Shown here: piece by piece, positions 1-6,400 of the stretch | How the letters are laid out: each line of letters begins with the position of its first letter | Numbering within the stretch: the first letter of the stretch is position 1 | Assembly (NCBI GenBank): GCA_021790005.1 | Contig: JAJYIP010000005.1 | Span: forward strand, 1-34,475 | Source of the DNA: a bacterium | Lineage (GTDB): Bacteria; Patescibacteriota; Saccharimonadia; Saccharimonadales; UBA4665 | Direction of reading: 5' to 3' | DNA: 34,475 nt | The notes under the pieces: model-generated | Database searches by the model: none | What the model was told of the DNA's origin: nothing | The model's input: only the letters and a program-made list of their open reading frames with translations | Program-made: the position numbers and the translations under genes

Positions 1-450
1 TGCCATAACGGCGAAGAGGTTCAGATAGCTGAATATCAACGATCCGAGCTTGTTAATAATCTTATGCTCTTGGGTCAAGCTATCCAAGAGGATAATTATC
101 AGTTTGATAAAACCAGAAACGCACTAATAAATATTACAGAGGAAAATCTTCAGATGTCTCAGGGTGCGGGAGGCCACGACAAGCTTTCTGTAGACGATAT
201 GAAGCTGATTGGTGCTGTCAGGCAGGGCGTTAACGATGTCATGAATCCCGCTTACGCCTACCACTTACCCGATGAATTTCAATATATGGTCAACGGTCTC
301 GCTAATTCATACGAATATAACGGAGATGATCTGATCAGGCAATACATTATCAGACTGAAGGACGAAGTTGAGGCTATCATGTACAAATACAACTCAAGAG
401 CTGGCAGTTTGAATGACATGACATTAGACAATAGAATATTAACCCAATAG
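1..450 (+). CDS. C-terminal part of an unknown protein, cut by the window edge
   Basis: The frame is open from the first base, so the ATG at 64 is probably internal and the gene starts before the window. The visible part is about 149 residues, acidic and rich in Asn, Gln and Tyr, with no obvious membrane segment or signal peptide. It looks mostly helical, and I recognise no catalytic motif. It ends with TAG at 448-450. The 139 bases to the next gene hold the promoter of that gene and no clear terminator. I cannot assign a function. Confidence 0.6.
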   Translation, partial: CHNGEEVQIAEYQRSELVNNLMLLGQAIQEDNYQFDKTRNALINITEENLQMSQGAGGHDKLSVDDMKLIGAVRQGVNDVMNPAYAYHLPDEFQYMVNGLANSYEYNGDDLIRQYIIRLKDEVEAIMYKYNSRAGSLNDMTLDNRILTQ

Positions 451-553
451 AGATTATAAGTTGCGGTAATAGATAATCCCCGATACCCTATTTCCACAAT
501 GAGGTATTGGTAAAGTCGCAGCCAATAAAGTCGATATTGTCAAAGTTTTAGAT

Positions 554-583
554 TTGAGCATTGATATTTGCTTAAGCTACAAT
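554..583 (+). promoter_or_regulatory. Promoter giving a leaderless start at 590
   Basis: TTGAGC at 554-559, an 18-base spacer and TACAAT at 578-583 form a good housekeeping-type promoter. The ATG lies 6 bases beyond the -10 box, where transcription should begin. The in-frame TTG at 554, a possible alternative start codon, is itself the -35 box, which argues against translation from there. Confidence 0.6.
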
Positions 584-589
584 GTTCGT

Positions 590-1150
590 ATGCAAAACGA
601 TGAGCCTACAAACGATAGTTCGGTTGATCCAATCAACACCTATGTCGTGTCTGGGCCGGACGCAAGTGTATCAAACGACGTTAGTGATCAGAGCGAGACC
701 ATAGAGTGGACGGCAAGCGAGTTTATAGATCACTCCAAAAGTTTTCGCTGGTATCTGGCATTAGCCGGTATTACGATTGCATTGGCTGCCCTAATATTTT
801 TGATCACAAAAGATAAAATAAGCACAATCGTAGTATTGGTTGTTGGAATTTTGCTTGGTATCTACGGTGCTCGCAAGCCCAAAGAGATTAACTATAAACT
901 AAACGGTGACGGCTTGATGGTGTCAGATAAGACCTATCCGCTAGCCAATTACAGCTCATTTTCGGTTATCGAGGAAGGTGCCTTTCGTACTCTAGCTTTT
1001 ATGCCGGTTAGGCGGTTCGGGCTCATGATTACGGTACACTATGACCCTTCTGATGAGGATAAGATCATGAATTTATTGGGTAAGTATTTGCCCATGGATG
1101 AAAGAAAAAAGGATCTTCTAGATAATCTACTGTGGAAGATAAGATTTTAA
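590..1150 (+). CDS. Two-helix membrane protein with a cytoplasmic C-terminal domain
   Basis: This is a 186-residue protein of unknown function. The first 50 residues are polar and acidic, probably disordered. Two hydrophobic helices follow at about residues 52-72 and 77-94, separated by a short charged turn, so both ends should face the same side. The last 90 residues form a soluble domain with alternating strands and a terminal amphipathic helix, somewhat like a bacterial PH-like domain; that comparison is only an impression. The ATG at 590 is chosen over the in-frame TTG at 554 because a promoter occupies 554-583 and there is no Shine-Dalgarno. It ends just before the terminator of the opposing small gene. 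Confidence 0.7.
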   Translation: MQNDEPTNDSSVDPINTYVVSGPDASVSNDVSDQSETIEWTASEFIDHSKSFRWYLALAGITIALAALIFLITKDKISTIVVLVVGILLGIYGARKPKEINYKLNGDGLMVSDKTYPLANYSSFSVIEEGAFRTLAFMPVRRFGLMITVHYDPSDEDKIMNLLGKYLPMDERKKDLLDNLLWKIRF

Positions 1151-1177
1151 AAAAAACCGCACCTGACTTAGGTGCGG
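1149..1177 (-). terminator. Rho-independent terminator of the minus-strand 45-residue gene
   Basis: CCGCACCT at 1157-1164 pairs with AGGTGCGG at 1170-1177 around a 5-base loop. On the plus strand the hairpin is preceded by a run of eight A, so on the minus strand it is followed by a T-run, the polarity of an intrinsic terminator for the gene at 1201-1338. It overlaps the stop codon of the plus-strand gene, which may use the stem too, though no T-run follows it in that direction. Confidence 0.75.
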
Positions 1178-1200
1178 CTGGGATGGGCTTGAAGTTTCCT

Positions 1201-1338
1201 TCATCTACCACGCTGATGAATTGAGTGTTCTTTTCTGAACATTTTTCGCTCCATGCGCTCGATGAAGTCGTGTTTAGCTCGTCTTTGATCCCATTTTTCG
1301 AATTGCTTTGTTATAAGTTCAGCTTCGCTCTCTGACAT
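1201..1338 (-). CDS. 45-residue basic helical protein
   Basis: This small gene has all signs of a real one: ATG, a strong AAGGAGGG Shine-Dalgarno 4 bases upstream, TGA stop and an intrinsic terminator 24 bases downstream. The product starts MSESEAELITKQFEKWDQRR and is rich in Arg, Lys, Glu and His, predicted as one long amphipathic helix with a basic C-terminal tail. There is no membrane segment and no cysteine. It could bind nucleic acid or act as a small partner protein, but I do not recognise it. Its leader contains the hairpins at 1361-1380 and perhaps 1400-1416. Confidence 0.65.
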   Translation of the reverse strand: MSESEAELITKQFEKWDQRRAKHDFIERMERKMFRKEHSIHQRGR

Positions 1339-1360
1339 ATAACCCTCCTTTTTTTCGATC

Positions 1361-1416
1361 CGGTCATTTTTATTTGACCGTGCAACTAGTATTGATCCTA
1401 GTGCTTAAAAAGCACT
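1361..1416. promoter_or_regulatory. Two inverted repeats between the small basic gene and the YihY gene
   Basis: CGGTCA at 1361-1366 pairs with TGACCG at 1375-1380 around 8 bases. AGTGCTT at 1400-1406 pairs with AAGCACT at 1410-1416 around AAA. They lie in the leader or promoter area of the divergent genes at 1338 and 1432. The second repeat uses the AGTGCT/AGCACT core also seen at the groES operator, but it lacks the CIRCE spacing. I cannot tell whether they act as operators, RNA hairpins or both. Confidence 0.4.
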
Positions 1417-1431
1417 GTAAGCTCGGTTACA

Positions 1432-2352
1432 TTGTCAAAAATTCAATATTTGTCACTATCTGATATATTGAAAGCTAGAAGCAAACTAAATAAAAACCAT
1501 GAAATGACGAACATAGTTAAGAAATTTGATAATTTGCAGTACAACAATCGGGCGCTAGCTTTTGTTGTGGCAGTTATTAAAAGATATAGCGATGATAAGG
1601 CTGGGTCTAAAGCTGCTCTGGTAACCTATTACCTTTTCATGTCATTGTTCCCTCTAATTATTTGGTTGGCACAGTTGTCCAATTGGCTCAACCGGTACTA
1701 CCCTGGAGCGGCCGACTACTTAATACGTGGGGCGACGTTTTACTTTCCTGTCATCGGTAACAAGCTTTTCGATATAGCTCACAATTCAACAGCCTCCCTG
1801 ACTGGTTTACTGGTGCCTGGACTGATTGCCTTGTATGGAGCCAGGGGCACTGCCCTGACATTTTTATCTGCCCTAGGAGATATGTGGGGAGTTCCAGAGC
1901 AAGACAGGTTTAGCTTTCCTTGGAACTGGCTACGCGGTATTGGTGTTGTAGTGGTAGGTGGTGGTGGATTTATTTTCACTGCTATTGCGACCAGCTGGGC
2001 TGCCGCAAAAGGTCATGGGCTGGTTTTCGCTACTGTTGTGGCGATAATCTCGGTTATACTGCTAACCCTAGTGTTCGTGGCTATACTTAGGCTGAGCTTA
2101 CCTAGAACAATTCGTATACACAAGGTGATTAGTGGCGCACTTTCTATGTCTGTAGCCTTAACGATCCTGCAGTTAGTCGGAGGCTATCTGATAACTCATA
2201 ATCTAAGAAGCTATACCAATGCCTATACGGCCCTCTTCTCGGTGGCGCTGGGTTTGCTGGCTTGGATATATTTGGTAGCCCAAGTGCTTTTCTATTCAAC
2301 CGAAATAACACTTGTAATTGATCGCAAGCTTTGGCCGAGACGCTTAACATAA
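1432..2352 (+). CDS. YihY/UPF0761-family inner membrane protein
   Basis: This is a polytopic membrane protein of the YihY/BrkB family, once mislabelled ribonuclease BN; its transport or envelope role is unproven. Residues 50-75 carry the family start (DDKAGSKAALVTYYLFMSLF), followed by about five more hydrophobic segments at roughly 120-135, 172-190, 195-222, 230-255 and 265-292. The C-terminus is short and basic. At 306 residues it is of normal length. The start is uncertain: TTG at 1432 gives the longest form and ATG at 1504 removes 24 polar residues; neither has a Shine-Dalgarno. Confidence 0.85.
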   Translation: MSKIQYLSLSDILKARSKLNKNHEMTNIVKKFDNLQYNNRALAFVVAVIKRYSDDKAGSKAALVTYYLFMSLFPLIIWLAQLSNWLNRYYPGAADYLIRGATFYFPVIGNKLFDIAHNSTASLTGLLVPGLIALYGARGTALTFLSALGDMWGVPEQDRFSFPWNWLRGIGVVVVGGGGFIFTAIATSWAAAKGHGLVFATVVAIISVILLTLVFVAILRLSLPRTIRIHKVISGALSMSVALTILQLVGGYLITHNLRSYTNAYTALFSVALGLLAWIYLVAQVLFYSTEITLVIDRKLWPRRLT

Positions 2353-2455
2353 AACAAGCCCAGGATCTGTTGGTGGATATGTGACCAAAGAAATATCTGC
2401 ACATGTCTTGATGGCGGTGTTATTATAAGCATTAGAATCACGAAAGGATCTCTTT

Positions 2456-3004
2456 ATGGCAAATAATAATAAACAACGTAAATTAATTGATAAGACTTTG
2501 ACCAGTCTTGGCTTGGTAGCGACGGTCGTTTTGATAGTGATAGGTGGTTTGGCCTGGTGGGCATACTCGTTTATTGGTGGTAATGTGCATGACGAATTAG
2601 CGTCACAACAAATATATTTTCCACCGAAAGGCAGTCCTGCTCTGGCTAGTCCCAAGATCGGCCCCTATTTGAACCAGTACGCTGGACAGCAATTAGTAAA
2701 CGGTGAACAGGCTAAAGCTTATGCGGATCATTTTATCGCAGTTCATTTATCTGAAGTGGCCGGCGGTAAAACCTACGCACAGGTAAGCTCAGAACTACAG
2801 GCTAATCCTACTAACGTAACGCTTAAAGCCGAACAGCAAAAACTTTTCCAAGGCGAAACGCTTAGGGGTCTTCTACTCGGCGATGCTTATGCGTTTTCTG
2901 TAATGGGGTCAATCGCAAGAATTGTGTCAATCGTGTGTTTTGTGGCAGGTGCGGCCATGTTAGTTTTAGTTGTTCTGGGTTTTTGGCATCTCTCAACTTT
3001 GTAA
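2456..3004 (+). CDS. Two-helix membrane protein resembling the actinobacterial family mislabelled LigA
   Basis: The 182-residue protein has a basic N-terminus, a hydrophobic helix at about 17-38, an extracytoplasmic domain of about 115 residues and a second helix at about 153-178. The external domain carries GEQAKAYADHFIAVHL, GGKTYAQVS and FQGETLRGLLLGDAYA. From memory this order (ADE-type segment, GGKTYA, LRG, then helix) matches small membrane proteins common in Actinobacteria and often misnamed aromatic ring-opening dioxygenase LigA. The function is unknown. The ATG at 2456 has an AAAGGA Shine-Dalgarno about 8 bases upstream. Confidence 0.75.
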   Translation: MANNNKQRKLIDKTLTSLGLVATVVLIVIGGLAWWAYSFIGGNVHDELASQQIYFPPKGSPALASPKIGPYLNQYAGQQLVNGEQAKAYADHFIAVHLSEVAGGKTYAQVSSELQANPTNVTLKAEQQKLFQGETLRGLLLGDAYAFSVMGSIARIVSIVCFVAGAAMLVLVVLGFWHLSTL

Positions 3005-3306
3005 AACAATAGAAGCAAACTAAGCGTCGGGCTAAGGTGAAATAAAGCAACCCATTGTCTAGAAGATGTAGGTTATTCAAAAGTCGTTTCACTGACAAAA
3101 CCAAAGACTAGCAATTTACCAATAGCAATTTGAGGGAAAGTGAGCTCAGATTAAGGACCGTGCAGTAGACAGGTTGAAGACAATCAACTAAGCGGTATTT
3201 TTTGTAGCTATTGCTGTTGCCTGACTTGACTGCTTCCCGTGAATTCTGGTCTTTTAACAGACTATGCTATGCCCATTTCAACACCCTAACGTGTAATATT
3301 TATGCA
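3005..3306. other. Intergenic stretch with no recognisable gene
   Basis: About 300 bases follow the membrane protein gene without an open frame that looks coding. A -10-like TAATAT sits at 3294-3299 just before the transposase remnant. I see no tRNA, hairpin with T-run or repeat here. It marks the left edge of the accessory patch. Confidence 0.4.
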
Positions 3307-3558
3307 ATGGCATTTATTCGTAAGGTGAAGATTAAGGTCGGAGCAACAGCTGCCAAAATTGCACATTCGTCATTCGGTAAGATTATTAATATCGAGCATA
3401 TTTGTAGTGCCCGTAATCTATCTGACCCTAAAACTATTAAAAATTTAGCCGAGAAAAAACTCCAGGATAGACAATTGCCCCTGTTGTTTATGCTGTTGGA
3501 GAAGAGCAATATCCGCTTGGTAAAGGCCCCGCTGAAACAAGCGATCAAAAAGAGTTAA
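3307..3558 (+). pseudogene. N-terminal remnant of an IS1634-like transposase
   Basis: The product starts MAFIRKVKIKVGATAAKIAH and continues with a segment ending IEHICSARN. From memory this is the conserved N-terminal pattern of IS1634/IS4-group transposases (xFIRKVKxxSGATAVQIV, then IEHIGSAH). Only 83 residues remain of an expected 450-550, and the DDE catalytic domain is missing. The frame closes at 3558, while a different frame (about 3471-3602) is open and protein-like until 3602, suggesting a frameshift or a deletion junction. ATG 3307 follows TAATAT (3294-3299) by 7 bases. The open frame can be extended upstream to a TTG at 3211, which I do not believe. No terminal inverted repeats were found. 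Confidence 0.45.
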
Positions 3559-3687
3559 CAGATGAAGAACGTGCAGAATTTACCCAAGGACACACTAGGT
3601 AAACCGGTACATATTTGAGCTGGTACCTTGCATGTACTTTTCTTTCGAACATCTTTAGTGTTTTACCAGATCAATTAATGTTGAAGC

Positions 3688-3972
3688 TCAACGATGAGAG
3701 CTGAGTTCTAGTTCTTTATCAACCTTCTCGCTTAAGTAAACTTTCATTAGCGATTGATAGGGCACGTCTTTTTCGTTAGCCAATTCTTTTAGTCGAGCGA
3801 GTAAGGATGATGATAGTCTAATAGATATAGATTCGGTTGAAGGCTTTAAATTTGGGAATATAGCATGCTCGGCTTTAGACCAGTCTATATACTCGGTAGA
3901 GTCGTGATTGTCCCAAAACACTATTTCTTCACCCTCAGATTTAAAATTGGGTATTTTCTTCAATTTTTTCAT
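3688..3972 (-). CDS. CopG-like antitoxin of the BrnT toxin
   Basis: This 94-residue protein neutralises the toxin encoded just upstream and probably represses their promoter. The N-terminal half (KKIPNFKSEGEEIVFWDNHD) is the toxin-binding segment typical of the CopG_antitoxin family (PF12441). The C-terminal half (ISIRLSSSLLARLKELANEK, then VPYQSLMKVYL) is the ribbon-helix-helix DNA-binding part. It follows the toxin gene after 10 bases, the usual toxin-first order of BrnT/BrnA-type modules. No separate promoter is visible, so it is read from the toxin promoter. It appears full length. Confidence 0.85.
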   Translation of the reverse strand: MKKLKKIPNFKSEGEEIVFWDNHDSTEYIDWSKAEHAIFPNLKPSTESISIRLSSSLLARLKELANEKDVPYQSLMKVYLSEKVDKELELSSHR

Positions 3973-3982
3973 AATGTAGCCT

Positions 3983-4252
3983 TTATTTTCTCTTCATATC
4001 TCTTATTGATATGATCCTTAACTTGTTATTCCTAATTGTAAATGCCGTAAATAGCATTCTGTTAACCTTTGTTTTGCCGAATGCATACAGTCTAATTTCT
4101 TGGGAAGAATGTGAAGCATCATCGACTATAATTAAAGGCTTATTGTAGAATATCTCTTCAGCTTCTTGTACTGTAACAGCGTGCTTTATAAAGTTCTTTG
4201 AGATATTGCCTTCGTACCAATCAAAAGCTTTAGGATTAGGTAGAGATCTCAT
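3983..4252 (-). CDS. brnT: BrnT-family (DUF497) ribonuclease toxin
   Basis: This 89-residue protein belongs to the BrnT/DUF497 family of RelE-fold mRNA interferases. The family marks are FDWYEGNISKNFIKHAVTV near the start (family form: WDPxKxxxNxxKHGVxF), EAEEIF, and the C-terminal RIISIRDMKRK (family form: RIISARxAxxxE). It is the first gene of the minus-strand pair with the CopG-like antitoxin. ATG 4252 lies 6 bases behind a -10 box, so its mRNA should be leaderless. The length is normal and nothing suggests inactivation. The target RNA is not known from sequence. Confidence 0.85.
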   Translation of the reverse strand: MRSLPNPKAFDWYEGNISKNFIKHAVTVQEAEEIFYNKPLIIVDDASHSSQEIRLYAFGKTKVNRMLFTAFTIRNNKLRIISIRDMKRK

Positions 4253-4258
4253 GCCAAG

Positions 4259-4288
4259 AGTATATTACAGCAATATACAAATTATCAA
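4259..4288 (-). promoter_or_regulatory. brnT promoter with internal palindromic operator
   Basis: Read on the minus strand, TTGATA (4283-4288), an 18-base spacer and TATACT (4259-4264) precede the brnT ATG by 6 bases. A perfect inverted repeat, GTATATT at 4260-4266 and AATATAC at 4272-4278 with 5 bases between, covers the -10 box. That is the expected site for autorepression by the CopG-like antitoxin, probably with toxin as co-repressor. Confidence 0.6.
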
Positions 4289-4317
4289 TGCCCTGCCCAT
4301 ATTTGAGCATCAATTGC

Positions 4318-4347
4318 TTGACAATGCAGGCACTAGCAGAATACAAT
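4318..4347 (+). promoter_or_regulatory. Promoter of the RHH-VapC pair
   Basis: TTGACA at 4318-4323, an 18-base spacer and TACAAT at 4342-4347 form a near-consensus promoter. The ATG at 4354 is 6 bases further, giving a leaderless transcript. It lies back to back with the brnT promoter, so the two toxin systems are divergent. Confidence 0.7.
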
Positions 4348-4353
4348 GCATGC

Positions 4354-4596
4354 ATGAATAGCATACAGTACACCATACGTTCAATTCCAGCTAAGCTTGA
4401 CCGCTCTTTACGTCAGCAATCTAAGGAAACAGGCAAGAGTCTAAATGATGTAGTTATTGCCACTCTAGAAAAAGGAGCTGGAATTTCTGCTGGCCATACC
4501 TTTAATGACTTAGATTGGTTTATCGGCAGTAAATCATTGAGTAGTTCATTTGAGGAAGAAATCGAATGGCTAGATAGTGTACCAAAGGAAATCTAA
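4354..4596 (+). CDS. Probable ribbon-helix-helix antitoxin paired with VapC
   Basis: The product is 80 residues. Its N-terminus (SIQYTIRSIPAKLDRSLRQQ) looks like a ribbon-helix-helix DNA-binding domain: one beta strand, then a helix, then the second helix with SLNDVVIATLEKG. The C-terminal part (HTFNDLDWFIGSKS, then an acidic tail) is the usual toxin-binding segment. The open frame extends to an ATG at 4288, but the promoter at 4318-4347 lies inside that extension, so ATG 4354 is chosen. Its stop overlaps the toxin start in TAATG, implying coupled translation. Confidence 0.8.
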   Translation: MNSIQYTIRSIPAKLDRSLRQQSKETGKSLNDVVIATLEKGAGISAGHTFNDLDWFIGSKSLSSSFEEEIEWLDSVPKEI

Positions 4597-4991
4597 TGTT
4601 GCCCAAGTTAGCATTAGACACCAACGCCTACAGGGCACTAAATGATGGTAATACTAAATTAAGCAAGCACGTCAAAACTTCTAGTCAGCTTGGTATGCCC
4701 GTTATGGTTTTGGGTGAGTTATATTACAGCATTTTTCTGGGTGGTAAGCAGGAAGAAAACCTCCTTAATCTTAATCGTTTTCTGGCGCTTCCTCGTCTTG
4801 AATTGCTTTACATAGATAAAGCGACTGCTCGTATATTTGGAGAAATTGCCACTGAATTACGTCAAAAAGGTAAGCCTATCCAACAAGATGATATGTGGAT
4901 AGCTGCACTCTGCAAACAATATGGGTATACCATAGCTACTGCAGACAAGGGTTTTGCAGAGATTACTGGTCTTGAGATACTGAGTTTCTGA
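4596..4991 (+). CDS. vapC: VapC-type PIN-domain ribonuclease toxin
   Basis: This 131-residue PIN-domain protein is a probable metal-dependent RNase toxin, often cleaving tRNA or rRNA in this family. The acidic residues of the active site are all visible: Asp in LALDTNAYRAL (residue 8), Glu in VLGELYYSIF (near 41), Asp in QQDDMWIAAL (near 98) and Asp in TADKGF (near 117). Length is normal. The ATG overlaps the antitoxin stop by one base. The gene ends with TGA, showing that TGA is a stop codon here. About 240 bases without a gene separate it from the opposing PIN toxin gene. Confidence 0.88.
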   Translation: MLPKLALDTNAYRALNDGNTKLSKHVKTSSQLGMPVMVLGELYYSIFLGGKQEENLLNLNRFLALPRLELLYIDKATARIFGEIATELRQKGKPIQQDDMWIAALCKQYGYTIATADKGFAEITGLEILSF

Positions 4992-5002
4992 CTCCATATC
5001 CT

Positions 5003-5106
5003 AAGAGGATTTAAACCTACTCTAAGGTGTTAGTAAAAATTATAGACCTTACTAAATAAAAACCAGAGGCTTAATTCACCTCTTCAAAATTGGGTTAAAT
5101 CCTCTT
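5003..5106. repeat. Nested inverted repeat between two toxin genes
   Basis: AAGAGGATTTAA at 5003-5014 is the exact reverse complement of TTAAATCCTCTT at 5095-5106. Inside lie smaller inverted pairs, TTAGTAA with TTACTAA and AGAGG with CCTCT. The 104-base unit could fold into a branched hairpin. It may be a MITE-like element, an insertion sequence end or a shared terminator region for the convergent genes. The rest of 4992-5232 shows nothing else that I recognise. Confidence 0.45.
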
Positions 5107-5232
5107 GGTACGCCTTCCTGTTTCCGCCTGGAACCGCCTCAAGAGTGAGTTGCTTCACTGGCACGAGACATTTGAAGTATCGCCTCTGACAGGTCTAGCA
5201 CAATAACTACCGTGCTGGATTAGCACAAAACA

Positions 5233-5631
5233 CTAAATTACACTAAGCCCGTGAGGTTTATAAGCATCGAACTTGCTATCGCTAGATAATAAAGTCATGC
5301 CGCTTTGGATAGCTAGCCATATGATCATCCTGTCAAAAGGGTCTCTGTGATCCTTTATCTTGGGTAGTAAGTAATAGGTGGACCACTGTTCGGAAGAAGG
5401 AATGATATCCTTTAGCCCAATTTTATATATTCCGGCCAGGAATTCATCTGGAGTATGACTGCCAAGTTCTAGCTTACCTAGAGCATATTTTAAGCTAATC
5501 TCCCATTGCGATATAGAGCTAACGAACTTTTCATTTTCAGATGACTCAATAATTTTTTTGTGTTCTGGTCTCAACTTCTCAGGGCTTAGTCTAAGCCAAA
5601 GCAGAATATGAGTATCTAGTAGATAATTCAC
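5233..5631 (-). CDS. PIN-domain toxin paired with a Phd antitoxin
   Basis: This is a 132-residue PIN-domain ribonuclease toxin of the VapC type that pairs with Phd/YefM antitoxins (Sll0205-like group). Visible acidic residues are Asp in YLLDTHILLW (residue 6), Glu in SQWEISLKYALGKLEL, Asp in RDPFDRMIIWLA and Asp in LLSSDSKF. The length is normal and no active-site residue is missing. It overlaps the antitoxin gene by 4 bases (ATGA), so translation is coupled. It differs clearly from the VapC at 4596, so the two are not recent duplicates. Confidence 0.88.
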   Translation of the reverse strand: MNYLLDTHILLWLRLSPEKLRPEHKKIIESSENEKFVSSISQWEISLKYALGKLELGSHTPDEFLAGIYKIGLKDIIPSSEQWSTYYLLPKIKDHRDPFDRMIIWLAIQSGMTLLSSDSKFDAYKPHGLSVI

Positions 5632-5870
5632 GAATTAATAAGCTCTTCTTCTGTTATTTCAAAGCCGTTTAACGCATATGTCCAACCTTGAGACTTTAGG
5701 TCGCCTATTTTTACAGAGTGGTTTGGTTTTTCTAGTTGATTTTGCGGAATAATTGTCGCCAATGGTACTTTTTTGCGACCATAAGTAATTACAACTTTAT
5801 TTCCATGCTTAAGCTCATCTACAACGGATGAAAAGTTGGCTTTGAAGTCAGCGGTAGTCATTATTTTCAT
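5628..5870 (-). CDS. Phd/YefM-family antitoxin
   Basis: The 80-residue protein begins with the Phd/YefM DNA-binding fold (TTADFKANFSSVVDEL, then VVITYGRKKVPLATIIP) and ends with a flexible acidic segment (ALNGFEITEEELINS) that should bind the PIN toxin. It is the first gene of the pair and overlaps the toxin by 4 bases. The first ATG (5870) is chosen because it is 8 bases from the -10 box; a second ATG three codons on is possible. Autoregulation is likely because a palindrome overlaps the -35 box. Confidence 0.88.
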   Translation of the reverse strand: MKIMTTADFKANFSSVVDELKHGNKVVITYGRKKVPLATIIPQNQLEKPNHSVKIGDLKSQGWTYALNGFEITEEELINS

Positions 5871-5878
5871 AATAAACT

Positions 5879-5914
5879 ATACTAGCAAAGTGAGTAAAAG
5901 TTGTCAAGTTGACA
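5879..5914 (-). promoter_or_regulatory. Promoter and putative operator of the Phd-PIN pair
   Basis: On the minus strand, TTGACA (5902-5907), a 17-base spacer and TAGTAT (5879-5884) precede the antitoxin ATG by 8 bases. The 13-base palindrome TGTCAAGTTGACA at 5902-5914 covers the -35 box and is a likely Phd operator. Confidence 0.65.
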
Positions 5915-6032
5915 CTTTCATAGACAAACAGATATGAGCTGCTTTATACAGAATCGCCAATAAAAATTAATCTTAATCCATCCTCAGTTACTAGTCTCAA
6001 GTCAGCAGCTTAAATAATAACGTTTTGAGAAT

Positions 6033-6053
6033 TGATCTAACAGGATTCGAACC
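6033..6053 (-). repeat. tRNA T-arm-like fragment, possible att remnant
   Basis: CAGGATTCGAACC at 6041-6053 is identical to the T-arm segment of the tRNA-Arg gene at 6154-6166, in the same orientation 113 bases away. On the minus strand it reads as a T-loop with a poor T-stem, and no tRNA body fits around it. It may be the scar of an element that integrated at the tRNA 3' end. The rest of 5915-6141 holds no gene that I can see. Confidence 0.35.
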
Positions 6054-6141
6054 GATTTTAAGAAGTAAAAGCTCTAAGTTGGTAAAATCACTAAAATATT
6101 TAGAACTACAGAAACAAAGGTTGTAAAGTCAACGAAAATAA

Positions 6142-6218
6142 TGGTACGCGTGGCAGGATTCGAACCTGCGACCTTTGGCTCCGCAAGCCAACACTCTATC
6201 CAGCTGAGCTACACGCGC
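6142..6218 (-). tRNA. tRNA-Arg (anticodon GCG), CCA encoded
   Basis: The minus strand folds as a complete cloverleaf. The acceptor stem GCGCGTG pairs with CACGCGT (the first pair is G-T), the D-arm is GCTC/GAGT, and the anticodon stem TTGGC/GCCAA holds the loop TTGCGGA. The T-arm is GCAGG-TTCGAAT-CCTGC, the discriminator is A and CCA is encoded. The anticodon is GCG, reading CGC and CGU. Most bacteria use an A34 (inosine) tRNA for this box, so GCG is unusual. Confidence 0.95.
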
Positions 6219-6309
6219 GTATCGCTTATCAAGTGGTAAGTTTAACACCTTTAAGCAAATTCCGCTATACCCTTGGTGAAGTGATACAATGATCTCGTTA
6301 TTATAATGC

Positions 6310-6400
<91 letters not shown>

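Noticed and set aside
554-589. TTG start giving a 198-residue protein
   Set aside because: The TTG is part of a -35 box and the -10 box at 578-583 lies inside the extension, so ATG 590 fits better.
2862-3104. Minus-strand 80-residue frame
   Set aside because: Mostly antisense to the membrane protein gene, with no Shine-Dalgarno or promoter and unlikely composition.
3471-3602. Separate small gene in the third frame (segment PVVYAVGEEQYPLGKGPAET)
   Set aside because: No start codon follows the upstream stop; more likely a frameshifted or fused remnant downstream of the transposase scrap.
3595-3630. GGTAC/GTACC inverted repeat as a terminator
   Set aside because: The stem is short, the loop large, and no T-run follows.
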